A DNA stretch of 64,000 nt from Lachnospiraceae bacterium. GTDB lineage: Bacteria; Bacillota; Clostridia; Lachnospirales; Lachnospiraceae. The notes under the pieces were generated by a model that was not told the DNA's origin, made no database searches, and saw only the letters and a program-made list of their open reading frames with translations. The position numbers were made by a program, and so were the translations under genes. This document shows, piece after piece, positions 8,104 through 16,644 of the stretch (its first letter is position 1; every line of letters starts with the position of its first letter). The DNA lies in contig JAFYYS010000021.1 of NCBI GenBank assembly GCA_017546025.1, forward strand, positions 1 to 64,000, written 5' to 3'.

Positions 8104-8808
8104 TTACTTTCCCATCTGAAACACCTTCCCGTCATCCAACCGGAGCAGCACCGGCTCGTTGCCGTATGCTGCCCCAACATCGATATCGGTCCAGGTTCTC
8201 GTTCGGAGGATTCCGCCATTGCATCGCGGGTCAAGGGATCTCGTCGGTGTATGCCCGAAAACCGTATGGACATCGTCGAAATACTCGTCCGTAAGCTCCG
8301 GCCATGCCCAGATCAGTTCGTCGACCGAATAGTCCGAGAGCTTCCGGTCCTTGCGGAAGTTGTCGAAGCCTGCGTGCAGAAGGATGTAATCCTTCCCGCC
8401 CGCCATGACCGTCTCGTAGAGCGGGCACTCCTTCAGGTATTCGAAGATGTCCCGCTGCGTCTCGCGCGGGAGCTTTCGAAGCTCACGAATCGTCACGTCG
8501 CCGCCGTTGTCGATATAGTTGCTGAGTATCGCCAGTTTTTCCTGCGTAATCGCGGCTGCGGTCTCCGCCGTAATCTCATCAAGGACGAACTCGCAGGCAA
8601 GTAACATTGCCTCGTGGTTACCGAGAAGGAGCGTCGCATTTGGCGCGGTGAGGAGCCACCGGAGGATGCCAATGCCGCCGTCACCGTTTCGGTCAATCAC
8701 GTCGCCGAGGATGAACAGGTAGTCGTCGCCCGAAAAATCTGCCTTCTTAAGAAGCCGCTTCAGCTTTTCCAAGGGGTAGCCGTGCAGGTCTGAAATCGTG
8801 TAAATCAT
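8104..8808 (-). CDS. PPP-type metallophosphoesterase
   Basis: 234 aa from the ATG at 8808 (AGGAGGAGCT directly upstream). All metal-binding motifs of the bacterial PrpA/ApaH-like phosphatases are present: DLHG, GDVIDRN, GNHE, a central histidine (LLHAGFDN) and GHTPT. It should hydrolyse phosphoester bonds on Ser/Thr/Tyr residues or nucleotides, in the cytoplasm. The start lies inside the 3' end of the upstream PcfJ-like gene (overlap 62 bp), so the two are likely co-translated. Confidence 0.88.
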   Translation of the reverse strand: MIYTISDLHGYPLEKLKRLLKKADFSGDDYLFILGDVIDRNGDGGIGILRWLLTAPNATLLLGNHEAMLLACEFVLDEITAETAAAITQEKLAILSNYIDNGGDVTIRELRKLPRETQRDIFEYLKECPLYETVMAGGKDYILLHAGFDNFRKDRKLSDYSVDELIWAWPELTDEYFDDVHTVFGHTPTRSLDPRCNGGILRTRTWTDIDVGAAYGNEPVLLRLDDGKVFQMGK

Positions 8809-10081
8809 AGAGCTCCTCCTTTTGCTTTGTCTGAAGCCACTGCTCATACTCTTTGAGGAACTCTGCGACTTCGTCTGATACATCGATATTGAACGTGGCC
8901 TTGGCTTCTACAACTTTGTTTTGCTCAACACGAAAGGTTACATACGGGAAGATTAGCTTTTCGTTCTTTCGGAGAAACAGGATTGTCGTATCTCCGTCGG
9001 CGTGCTTCTCCATATAATCCAGAACGCAGTTTTCCTGCCCTGCCGCCTCTACATGAAACGCAAAGACATCTGCAGGCATAATGATGGAGTACCGTTCATT
9101 TTGATACTCATATCCGCCTTTCTTCTTTCTGTTCTGAATCAAGCGGTTTAATCCTTCATTTTTCCCCAGATTTCCATCGATGCCATTCAGTAAGCGGTTT
9201 AACCGCAAGGCTTCGTGCCAGTCCGGCAGCTTTCGCTTTTTAAGGAACGGAAATTGTTCTCTCCAATTCAAATATTCTTTATAGCCGTGAAGTATTTGCT
9301 TCACACATGAATTGTAATCTTTCATCCGGTTAAAAATGGTCCGATTGAACTTTTCACCTTCGAAGATTCCTCCGGGAAGCAACTCGTCAAGATATTGCCA
9401 CTGTCCGCTTGAAATATCTTTTTCGAAGTATCCGGAATACCTCTGATAGACCTCTTTACAGCGGTCTATGCTCTCCTGCGTGCAAAACTTGTTCGCCCCG
9501 GACCGTCCGAGAACGCGTAAAAGTCTCAATGGTAATCCGCAATCGATGATGGTCTCCGGCCTAGTTCCAAGCAGGTTGTAGCAGGGTATCTTTTCAATAA
9601 TCCTTGCATAATTGAACAGTTCTGCTTTATACAGAATCTCCCTCGCGCCGGAACGATGGCTTGCAAAATATGCATGCTCTAAAATCTCATGAGTCAACTC
9701 ATATTTTGACAAATGCCACTCTGGAAAACTCCTTTGAAGCCTCTCTAGATCTTCTGAGAGATTCTTCAAAAAATATATGGTGTTTTGATGCAACAGTTCA
9801 AGGAACCGCTCTTCCTCTTCCGCCTCCATCCGGAGCCCGGGGGCAATGACAAACCTAGAGACATCCTTTGTCACCGGGTCATAGAAGTACAGGTCTAGAT
9901 ACCTTTTTTCTTCTTTCTCCCTGACTACCGGGTAAGCATATCGAATCCAATCATCGTCTGACTTGGCGGATGACCAATCCTCCGAGTTCGGATCAATCAG
10001 CATCGGATCAGCCGGATACTCTCCCGTGTCCACCTCAGGACACGGGAACAGTCTTCTTTCAATCTGTCGAATTGGTGTCAT
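8747..10081 (-). CDS. PcfJ-like protein
   Basis: 444 aa. The C-terminal part (about 320-425) fits the PcfJ family: YSIIMPADVFAFHVEA, a Cys-containing helix (ENCVLDYMEKHADGDT), then ILFLRKNEKL and PYVTFRVEQNKVVEAKA, the strand-turn pattern of that domain. PcfJ proteins are encoded on conjugative plasmids and integrative elements of Firmicutes; their function is not settled. The N-terminal 300 residues are helical and poorly conserved. The start at 10081 has AAGGAGG. Downstream the phosphatase gene overlaps it. This is the clearest sign that the island derives from a conjugative or mobilisable element. Confidence 0.65.
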   Translation of the reverse strand: MTPIRQIERRLFPCPEVDTGEYPADPMLIDPNSEDWSSAKSDDDWIRYAYPVVREKEEKRYLDLYFYDPVTKDVSRFVIAPGLRMEAEEEERFLELLHQNTIYFLKNLSEDLERLQRSFPEWHLSKYELTHEILEHAYFASHRSGAREILYKAELFNYARIIEKIPCYNLLGTRPETIIDCGLPLRLLRVLGRSGANKFCTQESIDRCKEVYQRYSGYFEKDISSGQWQYLDELLPGGIFEGEKFNRTIFNRMKDYNSCVKQILHGYKEYLNWREQFPFLKKRKLPDWHEALRLNRLLNGIDGNLGKNEGLNRLIQNRKKKGGYEYQNERYSIIMPADVFAFHVEAAGQENCVLDYMEKHADGDTTILFLRKNEKLIFPYVTFRVEQNKVVEAKATFNIDVSDEVAEFLKEYEQWLQTKQKEELYDLHDFRPARLPLGKAEAAS

Positions 10082-10119
10082 AACCTTGTCCTCCTTGCAT
10101 TAGAAGGCTGTGCGCTTCA

Positions 10120-11382
10120 TCAGCCGCAGGATTCGCGGATGCGGCGGATGTCGGAGTAGAGAAGGGTCCCCTTGCTCATCAGTTCTTCGACCGTCTTCTC
10201 AAGGAATTCACGATTCTTATAGAGGATGCTCCTTGTCTGACGCATGTAGCGCTCCAACTCCGCATGGACAACTGCCTCATTTCGGGCAACATAGTTCTCA
10301 GACATCTTCGAGAATTTGCTGACTGATACATCAAGCAATGCAATTCCCGCACCGGCATCTATCGAGATATAATCGCGAATAGCATCTGACGCACGGTCCA
10401 AGTCCTCAGAGCATCCCTTCGTACACTCTTCCGGATAAAACATCTCTGTCGCGGCTTTACCGGCGAGACTCACCATGATATCATCTTCGCCGTCGATTTC
10501 CTTGCAGACATGGATGAAACCTTCGCGGTGCTCGCTTCCGGTGACGCGAATAGATACAAGACCGACACTTCCGGGCTTCAACGCCTCCGCAACAACAAGA
10601 TGCCCGGCCTCATGTGCTGCCGTCTTGCGCTCCTCTTCGCCGGGTGTCTTATTGTAATCCTCGGGAACCCTGTATTTCATTGTCAGAACTGCTTTGATCG
10701 CGTGCTCCATTTCCACTTTATCCTTGCGATCGTAAGCCGCATAGATAGCCGCCTCGTTGATGATAGTCTCGAGCTCCGCGCAGGAATTGTAGCTGATCAT
10801 GTTGGCGAGGTCCTCCGTATTCACATCTTCCGAGAGACTCTTCTCCGAAAGATAATGCGCAATAATCTTGTGGGCGTCCTCTTCACTCGGCACATCCACC
10901 TCAATCTTACGGTCGAAGCGGCCTGCGCGTTTTAAGGACGGAGGCATCTTTCGGATGTCATTGGCCGTTGCGAATACCAGCACTTCCTTATCTTTTACCT
11001 CGTCGATTCCGGCCTGGATTGCCACGTACTCCTCGGCATCACGATGGTCTTCGTCCTCATTTGCGAACTTGTCCATGTCATCAAGGAAGATGATTGCGGG
11101 AGCACACTTACCGGCGTCGCGAAATGCCTTTGTGATCTCGTCCACGAAATCCTCGGACGACTTATTTCGGCGAAGCGTGTAGGTCTTGAGGCCGCAGTCT
11201 TCGATGAAGCACTTCGCCATTAAAGATTTACCGAGGCCGGGCCGCCCGTAAAGCAGGATGCCCTTCGGGAGCTTTGCTCCAATCTTTCTGTAGATGTCCG
11301 GATTCTTGACCATGTCGCTGATTTGCATCAGCTCAGCCTTAATTGTGTCGTACCCAATGATTCTGTCGTATGCGTTAGCCAT
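10120..11382 (-). CDS. Soluble FtsH-like AAA+ metalloprotease
   Basis: 420 aa from the ATG at 11382 (AAAGGAG upstream). Residues 1-240 form an AAA+ ATPase: Walker A GRPGLGKS (46-53), Walker B IIFLDDMDK (97-105), sensor ATAND and the arginine finger region KRAGRFDRKIEV. Residues 250-420 form an FtsH-type zinc protease (M41): HEAGH at 257-261, with the third ligand probably Asp327 (SEDLDRAS). Cellular FtsH is about 600 aa with two membrane helices; here those are absent, so this is a cytosolic form. It lies in an island operon before the PcfJ-like and phosphatase genes. Likely an ATP-driven protease or unfoldase for an element-specific target. Confidence 0.88.
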   Translation of the reverse strand: MANAYDRIIGYDTIKAELMQISDMVKNPDIYRKIGAKLPKGILLYGRPGLGKSLMAKCFIEDCGLKTYTLRRNKSSEDFVDEITKAFRDAGKCAPAIIFLDDMDKFANEDEDHRDAEEYVAIQAGIDEVKDKEVLVFATANDIRKMPPSLKRAGRFDRKIEVDVPSEEDAHKIIAHYLSEKSLSEDVNTEDLANMISYNSCAELETIINEAAIYAAYDRKDKVEMEHAIKAVLTMKYRVPEDYNKTPGEEERKTAAHEAGHLVVAEALKPGSVGLVSIRVTGSEHREGFIHVCKEIDGEDDIMVSLAGKAATEMFYPEECTKGCSEDLDRASDAIRDYISIDAGAGIALLDVSVSKFSKMSENYVARNEAVVHAELERYMRQTRSILYKNREFLEKTVEELMSKGTLLYSDIRRIRESCG

Positions 11383-11531
11383 ATTATTGTCTCCTTTCGA
11401 GGGGTGAGTGTGATGAAAGGCGGATTTCATACTGCGGCGATCCGAGTATTCTTTCTAGTCCGCTTCACCTTATTACCGTTTTGGATGGTCCAATAAAGTC
11501 GGGCCAAATGTTAAATCTTTGTAAAACTTTT

Positions 11532-11846
11532 TCAAACGTTGTTTGCTCTCTTTTCTTCCTCGATTTCTTTAGTCAACTGCTCAGCCTTCTCATAGATATT
11601 ATGGTCGACAAGACACATTGACGACGGTTCTTTACTTTTCAGGCGGTAAAGTTCGTCAACGAAGTCCTCGATTCCAATCTGGTCGCGAAGGATGGCCTGG
11701 TACAGAAGAATCTGCCTATATGTATTAAGTCGTTCGCCGGAGTTATACCCTCCACGAAGGTATTTCTTTGCTGTCTCATCATCAAAAAAGTCAAACTTCG
11801 TACAGTCCCAAAGCGTATCCGAAAACAATCTATTCCCGTCAGTCAT
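11532..11846 (-). CDS. Hypothetical protein
   Basis: 104 aa, acidic and predicted mainly helical, with a charged C-terminal helix (KAEQLTKEIEEEKRANN). No membrane segment and no family recognised. It starts six bases after the stop of the upstream gene (11853-12251), and an AGGTGCA-type site overlaps the junction, so the two are probably co-translated and may form a complex. Confidence 0.6.
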   Translation of the reverse strand: MTDGNRLFSDTLWDCTKFDFFDDETAKKYLRGGYNSGERLNTYRQILLYQAILRDQIGIEDFVDELYRLKSKEPSSMCLVDHNIYEKAEQLTKEIEEEKRANNV

Positions 11847-11852
11847 TGCACC

Positions 11853-12251
11853 TTAATCCTTGTTTTCTTCAAAGGAAAAACCATCGTCTTTCAGTCCGGT
11901 CATCTGTTCCAGGTATTCTATACGCTTTTCGTACTGTTCCATAAGTTCCGGCGTCGGCTGTTTCTCATCCTTCTTTTTTTCTTTTGAGTGTTTCTTTTTA
12001 AGTCCTTCCGGTTCCGGTATCGCCCCGCTTAGGATCTCATACTTTTGGACATAAGACAGAATGTGATAGCCATTCAGGATGTTGATTGCCTCTATTTCTG
12101 TGATATTACACCGGCTTTGAAGTTCAAGTCGTAATTGTCGCCTTGCCCCGGTATCAAGCCCATCATCATCCAGAAGCTGCTCCGCACGTTTTCTATACTC
12201 GCGACAGATTTCCATGGTCAGCCATTCGAAGCCTTTGTCGTTGTCAGCCAT
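11853..12251 (-). CDS. Hypothetical protein
   Basis: 132 aa. The N-terminal half is helical (EICREYRKRAEQLLDDDG); a very basic linker follows (KKKHSKEKKKDEKQ), then a short predicted coiled coil (LMEQYEKRIEYLEQMTGL). GAGGAAGG precedes the ATG at 12251. First gene of a short pair with 11532-11846, upstream of the FtsH-like protease. It could be an adaptor or substrate, but this is only inference from position. Confidence 0.6.
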   Translation of the reverse strand: MADNDKGFEWLTMEICREYRKRAEQLLDDDGLDTGARRQLRLELQSRCNITEIEAINILNGYHILSYVQKYEILSGAIPEPEGLKKKHSKEKKKDEKQPTPELMEQYEKRIEYLEQMTGLKDDGFSFEENKD

Positions 12252-12276
12252 ACGATATTCCTTCCTCTCTTCTTTA

Positions 12277-12618
12277 TCAGGAATCCGTTTCTATATCCAT
12301 ATAGCAACGATAATGTCTGCTCCCGTCGTAATGAACCTTCGGCTCGGTGTCAATTCCGAACTGCCTTTTGATCTCCGGGATGTGCTCCGCGCCGATGTGC
12401 GGGCTCATGTAGATGACCGGCTTCCCGCCGCCCGTAATCTCCACACGCCCGCGCGGGTAATAGTTATAAGGTTTGTTGCATTTCGGCGGCTTCACCGAAT
12501 CCCACAGCAGGCGGTGATTGTAATTGTTGCCGCTCTTGGCAACCCCGACCATCGCGCCTTCTTCGAAGACAAATGCAAATACTCTATTCTCGATTACCCA
12601 AAAGACTCCTCTTTTCAT
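12277..12618 (-). CDS. Hypothetical protein
   Basis: 113 aa, single domain, rich in Tyr, His and Gly (SGNNYNHRLLWD, YNYYPRGRVEITGGG, HYDGSRHYRCYMDIE). Probably a small beta-rich fold; no signal peptide. It heads the minus-strand block 12618-8104, with a terminator of the preceding gene upstream (12741-12769). Function not recognised. Confidence 0.6.
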   Translation of the reverse strand: MKRGVFWVIENRVFAFVFEEGAMVGVAKSGNNYNHRLLWDSVKPPKCNKPYNYYPRGRVEITGGGKPVIYMSPHIGAEHIPEIKRQFGIDTEPKVHYDGSRHYRCYMDIETDS

Positions 12619-12740
12619 TGCCTTTTTCCTCGCATTTTCATCGCCGCAAAGTATTTTATGGGATTCTTGCCTATACTATAAATACCACAATGGATGTCCC
12701 ATTTTCCGTACATCCGGTCTGTTCCTCTGATAAATGGCAC

Positions 12741-12769
12741 AAAAAAGTCGCCCCACGAGGGGGCGACTT
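12741..12769 (-). terminator. Rho-independent terminator
   Basis: Perfect 10-bp stem (AAGTCGCCCC/GGGGCGACTT, 12745-12769) with a 5-base loop, followed on the minus strand by six T. It ends the transcript of the PD-(D/E)XK gene at 12867-13979. Confidence 0.9.
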
Positions 12770-12866
12770 GGATTGATGCACGGAACAATGCGATTCTTCT
12801 ATGCCTTATTCTTATGTTTTGCGTCATATCATGTTTGACTCTATGAGACTACGGTATAGTTTACTA

Positions 12867-13979
12867 TCAACTATTCTTTATCTTTGTCCATACGGAATCC
12901 GTAATAAGCCTCACGGCTTCAGCTAACTTTTCTCCGCTCGCTTTCCAATTCAGCAAATAGTCAGACAAGTTAATCGTGATCAATGCTGATTCCATTGAGT
13001 TCCCTGCATAACGGTTTTTAACATCACTCCATTCAATACCGGTCTGTTCCTTCGTTTCCTCTATAACCTCTTTGCATATGTTCAAAAATCTATCATAGTA
13101 TTCAGAATGTCTTCTCTTCTTATCCGAATCAGACCTTTCGCCTTTTTCAATCCACTCATAATACCGTAAGGACAAATATGGTCCTTTAACATTTGTGTCA
13201 ATACGCCAGAATAATTGATAGCAATCCTGTGTATTCGGATACGTTTTTTCCTCACATATATTAAGTTCTGTCCAAGGTCGCCCTGAGCTAGATCCATTAC
13301 TAACCTTAAATGCTTTTCCCTTCCCATCCCAAAGTGCTTCAGGGAAGAACGTTCGCATAAGATTATGCTGAGCAATATATTCCCATGATACAAAGAACAC
13401 TCCATTTGAATACCTTCCGGTAAAATCACCATATGTGTCATACCATTCAAGATTCTGTTTTAGAAAAGCAACATAAGAATCTAAGATTTCCGACTTATTT
13501 CTGTATTCCTTCTTTGAAATAGTATTCAAAAAGCGCTGTCCTTCAACTTTTGTATCGGCTTGGACAAGTTTGTCTTCATCATAGAAAAACCCCGTTTTAA
13601 AGTATACCGTTCGGATATCTGTAAATGGCTCGTCCTCATTAATGCCATACAGTTTTTGGGCTGCACTTTGCGAAAAGAGCCTTTTGTATTTTTCAATCTG
13701 ATTATCATGTTCAGATGAATATGTCTTATCTTCTATAATCAATAAAACCCTTTGCTTGTGCAAGGCAACAACTATATCTGCATTTCCTATCTGTGTCTTT
13801 ATTGTAACTTTTTGGTTTGAATCAAAATCTTGTACTCCAAGCAGTTTAAACAAATCAATAGCAAGATTGCACAACTCGGATTCCGGATGATTAACCCAGT
13901 TCAGTAACCAACAGATAACGGCATCTTGGGATAGTTCCTTTTTGGCAAAACTGAAAAGATTATTAATCCTCTTTTCCAT
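12867..13979 (-). CDS. PD-(D/E)XK nuclease family protein (PDDEXK_4-like)
   Basis: 370 aa. The N-terminus shows the family's conserved helix (LSQDAVICWLLNW), then the nuclease core with Asp68 (GNADIVV), Glu83 and Lys85 (LLIIEDKTYS) and Gln94. The C-terminal 200 residues are not recognised. It starts behind GAGGAGG and ends at its own strong terminator, so it forms a separate transcription unit. It is the third protein of this type in the island and has its own A+T-rich base composition. Confidence 0.78.
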   Translation of the reverse strand: MEKRINNLFSFAKKELSQDAVICWLLNWVNHPESELCNLAIDLFKLLGVQDFDSNQKVTIKTQIGNADIVVALHKQRVLLIIEDKTYSSEHDNQIEKYKRLFSQSAAQKLYGINEDEPFTDIRTVYFKTGFFYDEDKLVQADTKVEGQRFLNTISKKEYRNKSEILDSYVAFLKQNLEWYDTYGDFTGRYSNGVFFVSWEYIAQHNLMRTFFPEALWDGKGKAFKVSNGSSSGRPWTELNICEEKTYPNTQDCYQLFWRIDTNVKGPYLSLRYYEWIEKGERSDSDKKRRHSEYYDRFLNICKEVIEETKEQTGIEWSDVKNRYAGNSMESALITINLSDYLLNWKASGEKLAEAVRLITDSVWTKIKNS

Positions 13980-14113
13980 CGATTCTACCTCCTCAAATAA
14001 TCATTAAGATTTTTTATTGGTATCCCTGTCAAGGGATGCCAATATCCGATAAACGTAGTGTATCGGGGCCTTGCTGCATTTTCGAACTATTCTGTCCGAT
14101 TATCCGACAAGGT

Positions 14114-14758
14114 TCAGTCCCATAGATCCCAGTACCACTCTTTCAGCATGTCCATGGCTTCGCTCCAGCACTTGTGATGGTACTTTTCAAGCCGTTCCTG
14201 CTCTGCACGGTATTTCTCGTAAATATCCTTATACTCCGGAACTTCATCCATGAAATGCATGGTTGATAAACCTGTTTTCTTCTCTTCAGAAATCTCTTTC
14301 TTCGTCCGGAGTTTTTCGCCCCAAGTACCATATTTCTTCTCAAATTCCTCGAAGCATCTGAAGTCCTCCTCTTCGTACGGATTCTTCTTGGAACAGGTCT
14401 CTTCATTGCTTTCGCGCCAGAGGAAAATCATCTTGTTGAGGATTTTGTCCCATTTGGCGTGGCATGCATCGTCATCTTCATCAAGGTGCGGTGAGCCGTG
14501 GCGGTTCTTCTTCAGATTAAGCAGCATATCCGGGATCAGACGCTGCAGATACCGATCCATACTCCAGACATCGTAATCCGAGTATCCGCGCTTGATTCGC
14601 TGCATGCTCCAGACAATATTCTGCCCGAAGCCCCTGATTCTTTCCCAAAGCGGAAAATCACTGAGTCTTGCCGAAGTCTTCATCCGTTCACGGTTCCAGA
14701 CACTGTTCGGGAAAGAACCTCTGCGCTTTTCCTTAGTTGCTTTCTTCACCTTTTCCAT
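14114..14758 (-). CDS. Hypothetical protein
   Basis: 214 aa, strongly charged, with a basic N-terminus (MEKVKKATKEKRRGSF) and many aromatic residues (YSDYDVWSMDRYLQRLIP, MLKEWYWDLWD). No membrane segment. It looks like the uncharacterised proteins common in clostridial phages and plasmids, but I cannot name a family. The start overlaps the end of the WYL regulator gene by 26 bp, which suggests translational coupling. Confidence 0.55.
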   Translation of the reverse strand: MEKVKKATKEKRRGSFPNSVWNRERMKTSARLSDFPLWERIRGFGQNIVWSMQRIKRGYSDYDVWSMDRYLQRLIPDMLLNLKKNRHGSPHLDEDDDACHAKWDKILNKMIFLWRESNEETCSKKNPYEEEDFRCFEEFEKKYGTWGEKLRTKKEISEEKKTGLSTMHFMDEVPEYKDIYEKYRAEQERLEKYHHKCWSEAMDMLKEWYWDLWD

Positions 14759-15734
14759 ACTTTTCCATCCCCTTTTGGATTGACTCGCGGATCTTCTCCC
14801 TTAGTTTCTCCGGTGCGGTCACTTCCACATAATCGATATACTGCATTGCCCAGTGCTCCATGGCGTTCGGGCTGGCCTTGAACGTCACCTTGACGCGGGC
14901 CGGGTCGTCGGTCGCGCGAACGCGAATGCCGGTGCCGAACCAGTCGATGACCTGGTCGATGACCGAAGCGTCCACAAGCATGTCAATCGTCTCAGGTTTG
15001 TCCGAGTACATGTACGGCTTGGTCTCCGCAAGCTCCTTGATGCTGATGCCGTGCTCGTAGCCCGAGACCTTGGTAATCGGCGTCGCCTTTTCTTCGGTCA
15101 CGGTCATGTTCGTAATCCGTTCCAGGCGATGAAACACCATATTGCCCCAATACTCGCTGTACGCCATCAGGTAGTAGCGCTGGTTGTGAAGGATCATCCG
15201 ATATGGGCTCACAATCTGGTGTGAGCTCTTGTGGAGCTTTAGGTCGGTACTGTATTTGTTATAATCATACTCAAGTCTCTTACCGGCCGCAATAGCCTGG
15301 TCGGCTAATTCGATGTTATAAAAGAGCGCCTGGTTATCGGTCTTTCCCCAATCGTTAACCGAATGAATATACTTTGCATTTGTCCGAAAATGCTTACTCG
15401 TAAGCCGGCAGATGCGATCAATCAAATCCTTCGACTGCCTGGCCGTAATGTAGCGGCTGCTGAGTACGCCGTCAATCAGCAGGTGCAGTTCGGAATCCTC
15501 AAAGTTGGTCCCGACCAGATAACTGCCGTCCCGGCCGGAGACAATCTCAAACCCGGATTCTTTCAGAAGCGACAGGTTCCGGCTGATTGCCTTCCGCTCG
15601 AGAACGATTCCGTAATCGCGGTCGAGGATGCGCTGAATCTTTTCCTGCGTAATCGGATGCTTCGCGTTGGTGTTCTCCTTCAGAATCTGCAGAATCCTAA
15701 GCAATGCCATCTTCTTGGGTTCGTAGCCTTCCAT
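14733..15734 (-). CDS. WYL-domain transcriptional regulator
   Basis: 333 aa from the ATG at 15734, preceded by AAGGAGG at six bases. Residues 1-70 form a winged helix (MALLRILQILKEN, RKAISRNLSLLKESGF); the central WYL domain follows (HQIVSPYRMILHNQRYYLMAYSE at its core), then a C-terminal WCX region. WYL proteins sense ligands, often nucleic acids or nucleotides, and commonly repress defence or mobile-element genes. It is transcribed toward the island cargo and coupled to the downstream unknown gene, so it is the best candidate for the island's controller. Confidence 0.85.
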   Translation of the reverse strand: MEGYEPKKMALLRILQILKENTNAKHPITQEKIQRILDRDYGIVLERKAISRNLSLLKESGFEIVSGRDGSYLVGTNFEDSELHLLIDGVLSSRYITARQSKDLIDRICRLTSKHFRTNAKYIHSVNDWGKTDNQALFYNIELADQAIAAGKRLEYDYNKYSTDLKLHKSSHQIVSPYRMILHNQRYYLMAYSEYWGNMVFHRLERITNMTVTEEKATPITKVSGYEHGISIKELAETKPYMYSDKPETIDMLVDASVIDQVIDWFGTGIRVRATDDPARVKVTFKASPNAMEHWAMQYIDYVEVTAPEKLREKIRESIQKGMEKYGKGEESN

Positions 15735-15827
15735 GGCGGGCCTCCTTCTCATATCATGATTATGTGCACATTTTCTATTCTATATTTACCAAAATGGATG
15801 TGACATTTTTGGTACGTTTGTGTCTTT

Positions 15828-16409
15828 TCATTGTACCATTTGAGGGGAAAAAGGGCAAGAGAAAGCTGCGCTAGCGCAAGCGGTTGTAAGCTTCGCCTGC
15901 GCCTTAGGCTTGGCATTGCAACATCCGCTATGAATCACCTTCTCCGGAAAGCGGATAACCCTAGCTCCAGATTCATACTCGAACAAGCGGATGTCATTAA
16001 AGCGGATAATGCCATTGATCGTGATAATCGCATATGCCACGATGTTTCCAATGAGTCTGAAATCTGCATCAAACACAGGAATCCGTCTGTATTTGAAGGA
16101 ATACTCTATCGAGATTGGCTGCTCGCTGTTAAATTCCCTACATGTCGGCTTCTCCGGACGATAGGTTTTTTCGATATTTGATATGATTTCCTTCTTCGCC
16201 TTTGCATCAAGAATGGAAATCTGTGGCCACTTGGACACTTTGTCTTTTTTCCCTTGCGGAAGGAATAAACACATCCCCCCGCCCTTTCCCTTACCGATTC
16301 TTACCGGAAAGATACCAAAGACGCCACCAAACGAAATCTTAACTACCGCACTCTTAATTCCACTGCTTTTCTTTGGCCATACGCTGATTACATACTTTGG
16401 CAATTGCAT
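15828..16409 (-). CDS. SpoVG-like protein, possibly two tandem domains
   Basis: 193 aa from the ATG at 16409, which has TAGGAGG upstream. The second half contains VFDADFRLIGNIVAYAIITI, then IIRFNDIRLFEYESGARVIRFP, matching the SpoVG pattern of an (A/S)xA strand followed by a V/I-x-(D/G)-I-(R/K)-hydrophobic strand and a (G/S)xxV-x-(M/F)P turn. The first half (IKSAVVKISFGGVFGIFPVRIGKG, then GMCLFLPQGKK) appears to be a diverged copy. SpoVG is a small DNA/RNA-binding regulator, and homologues are frequent on integrative elements of Firmicutes. First gene of the island next to lysS. Possible role: regulation of the element. Confidence 0.55.
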   Translation of the reverse strand: MQLPKYVISVWPKKSSGIKSAVVKISFGGVFGIFPVRIGKGKGGGMCLFLPQGKKDKVSKWPQISILDAKAKKEIISNIEKTYRPEKPTCREFNSEQPISIEYSFKYRRIPVFDADFRLIGNIVAYAIITINGIIRFNDIRLFEYESGARVIRFPEKVIHSGCCNAKPKAQAKLTTACASAAFSCPFSPQMVQ

Positions 16410-16445
16410 GTATAAACCTCCTATGATTGTTGGCTTGACGGTAAA

Positions 16446-16490
16446 CAAAAAAGACACTTTTCTAACTCAATGACATTAGAAAAGTGTCTT
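16446..16490 (-). terminator. Rho-independent terminator downstream of lysS
   Basis: Perfect 15-bp inverted repeat (AAGACACTTTTCTAA at 16451-16465 and its complement at 16476-16490, 10-base loop), followed on the minus strand by six T. It would stop greA-lysS read-through just before the first island gene, whose start is at 16409. Confidence 0.88.
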
Positions 16491-16644
16491 ATCAATCTTG
16501 CGAATGATTCGGTTTGTTTTAAGAAGTCTCCTGTCAGTCCTCGTCTTTACTCGTGGTTTCTAACAGAAATTGTAATAAAAGTGTAATAATCAGACGATTT
16601 TTGTGGTATCTCAAATACCGCAAAGCCTTGATTTTACAGGCTTT

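Noticed and set aside
14020-14045. Hairpin GGTATCCCT/AGGGATGCC as a terminator
   Set aside because: No T run follows on either strand, and it contains a mismatch; possibly chance.
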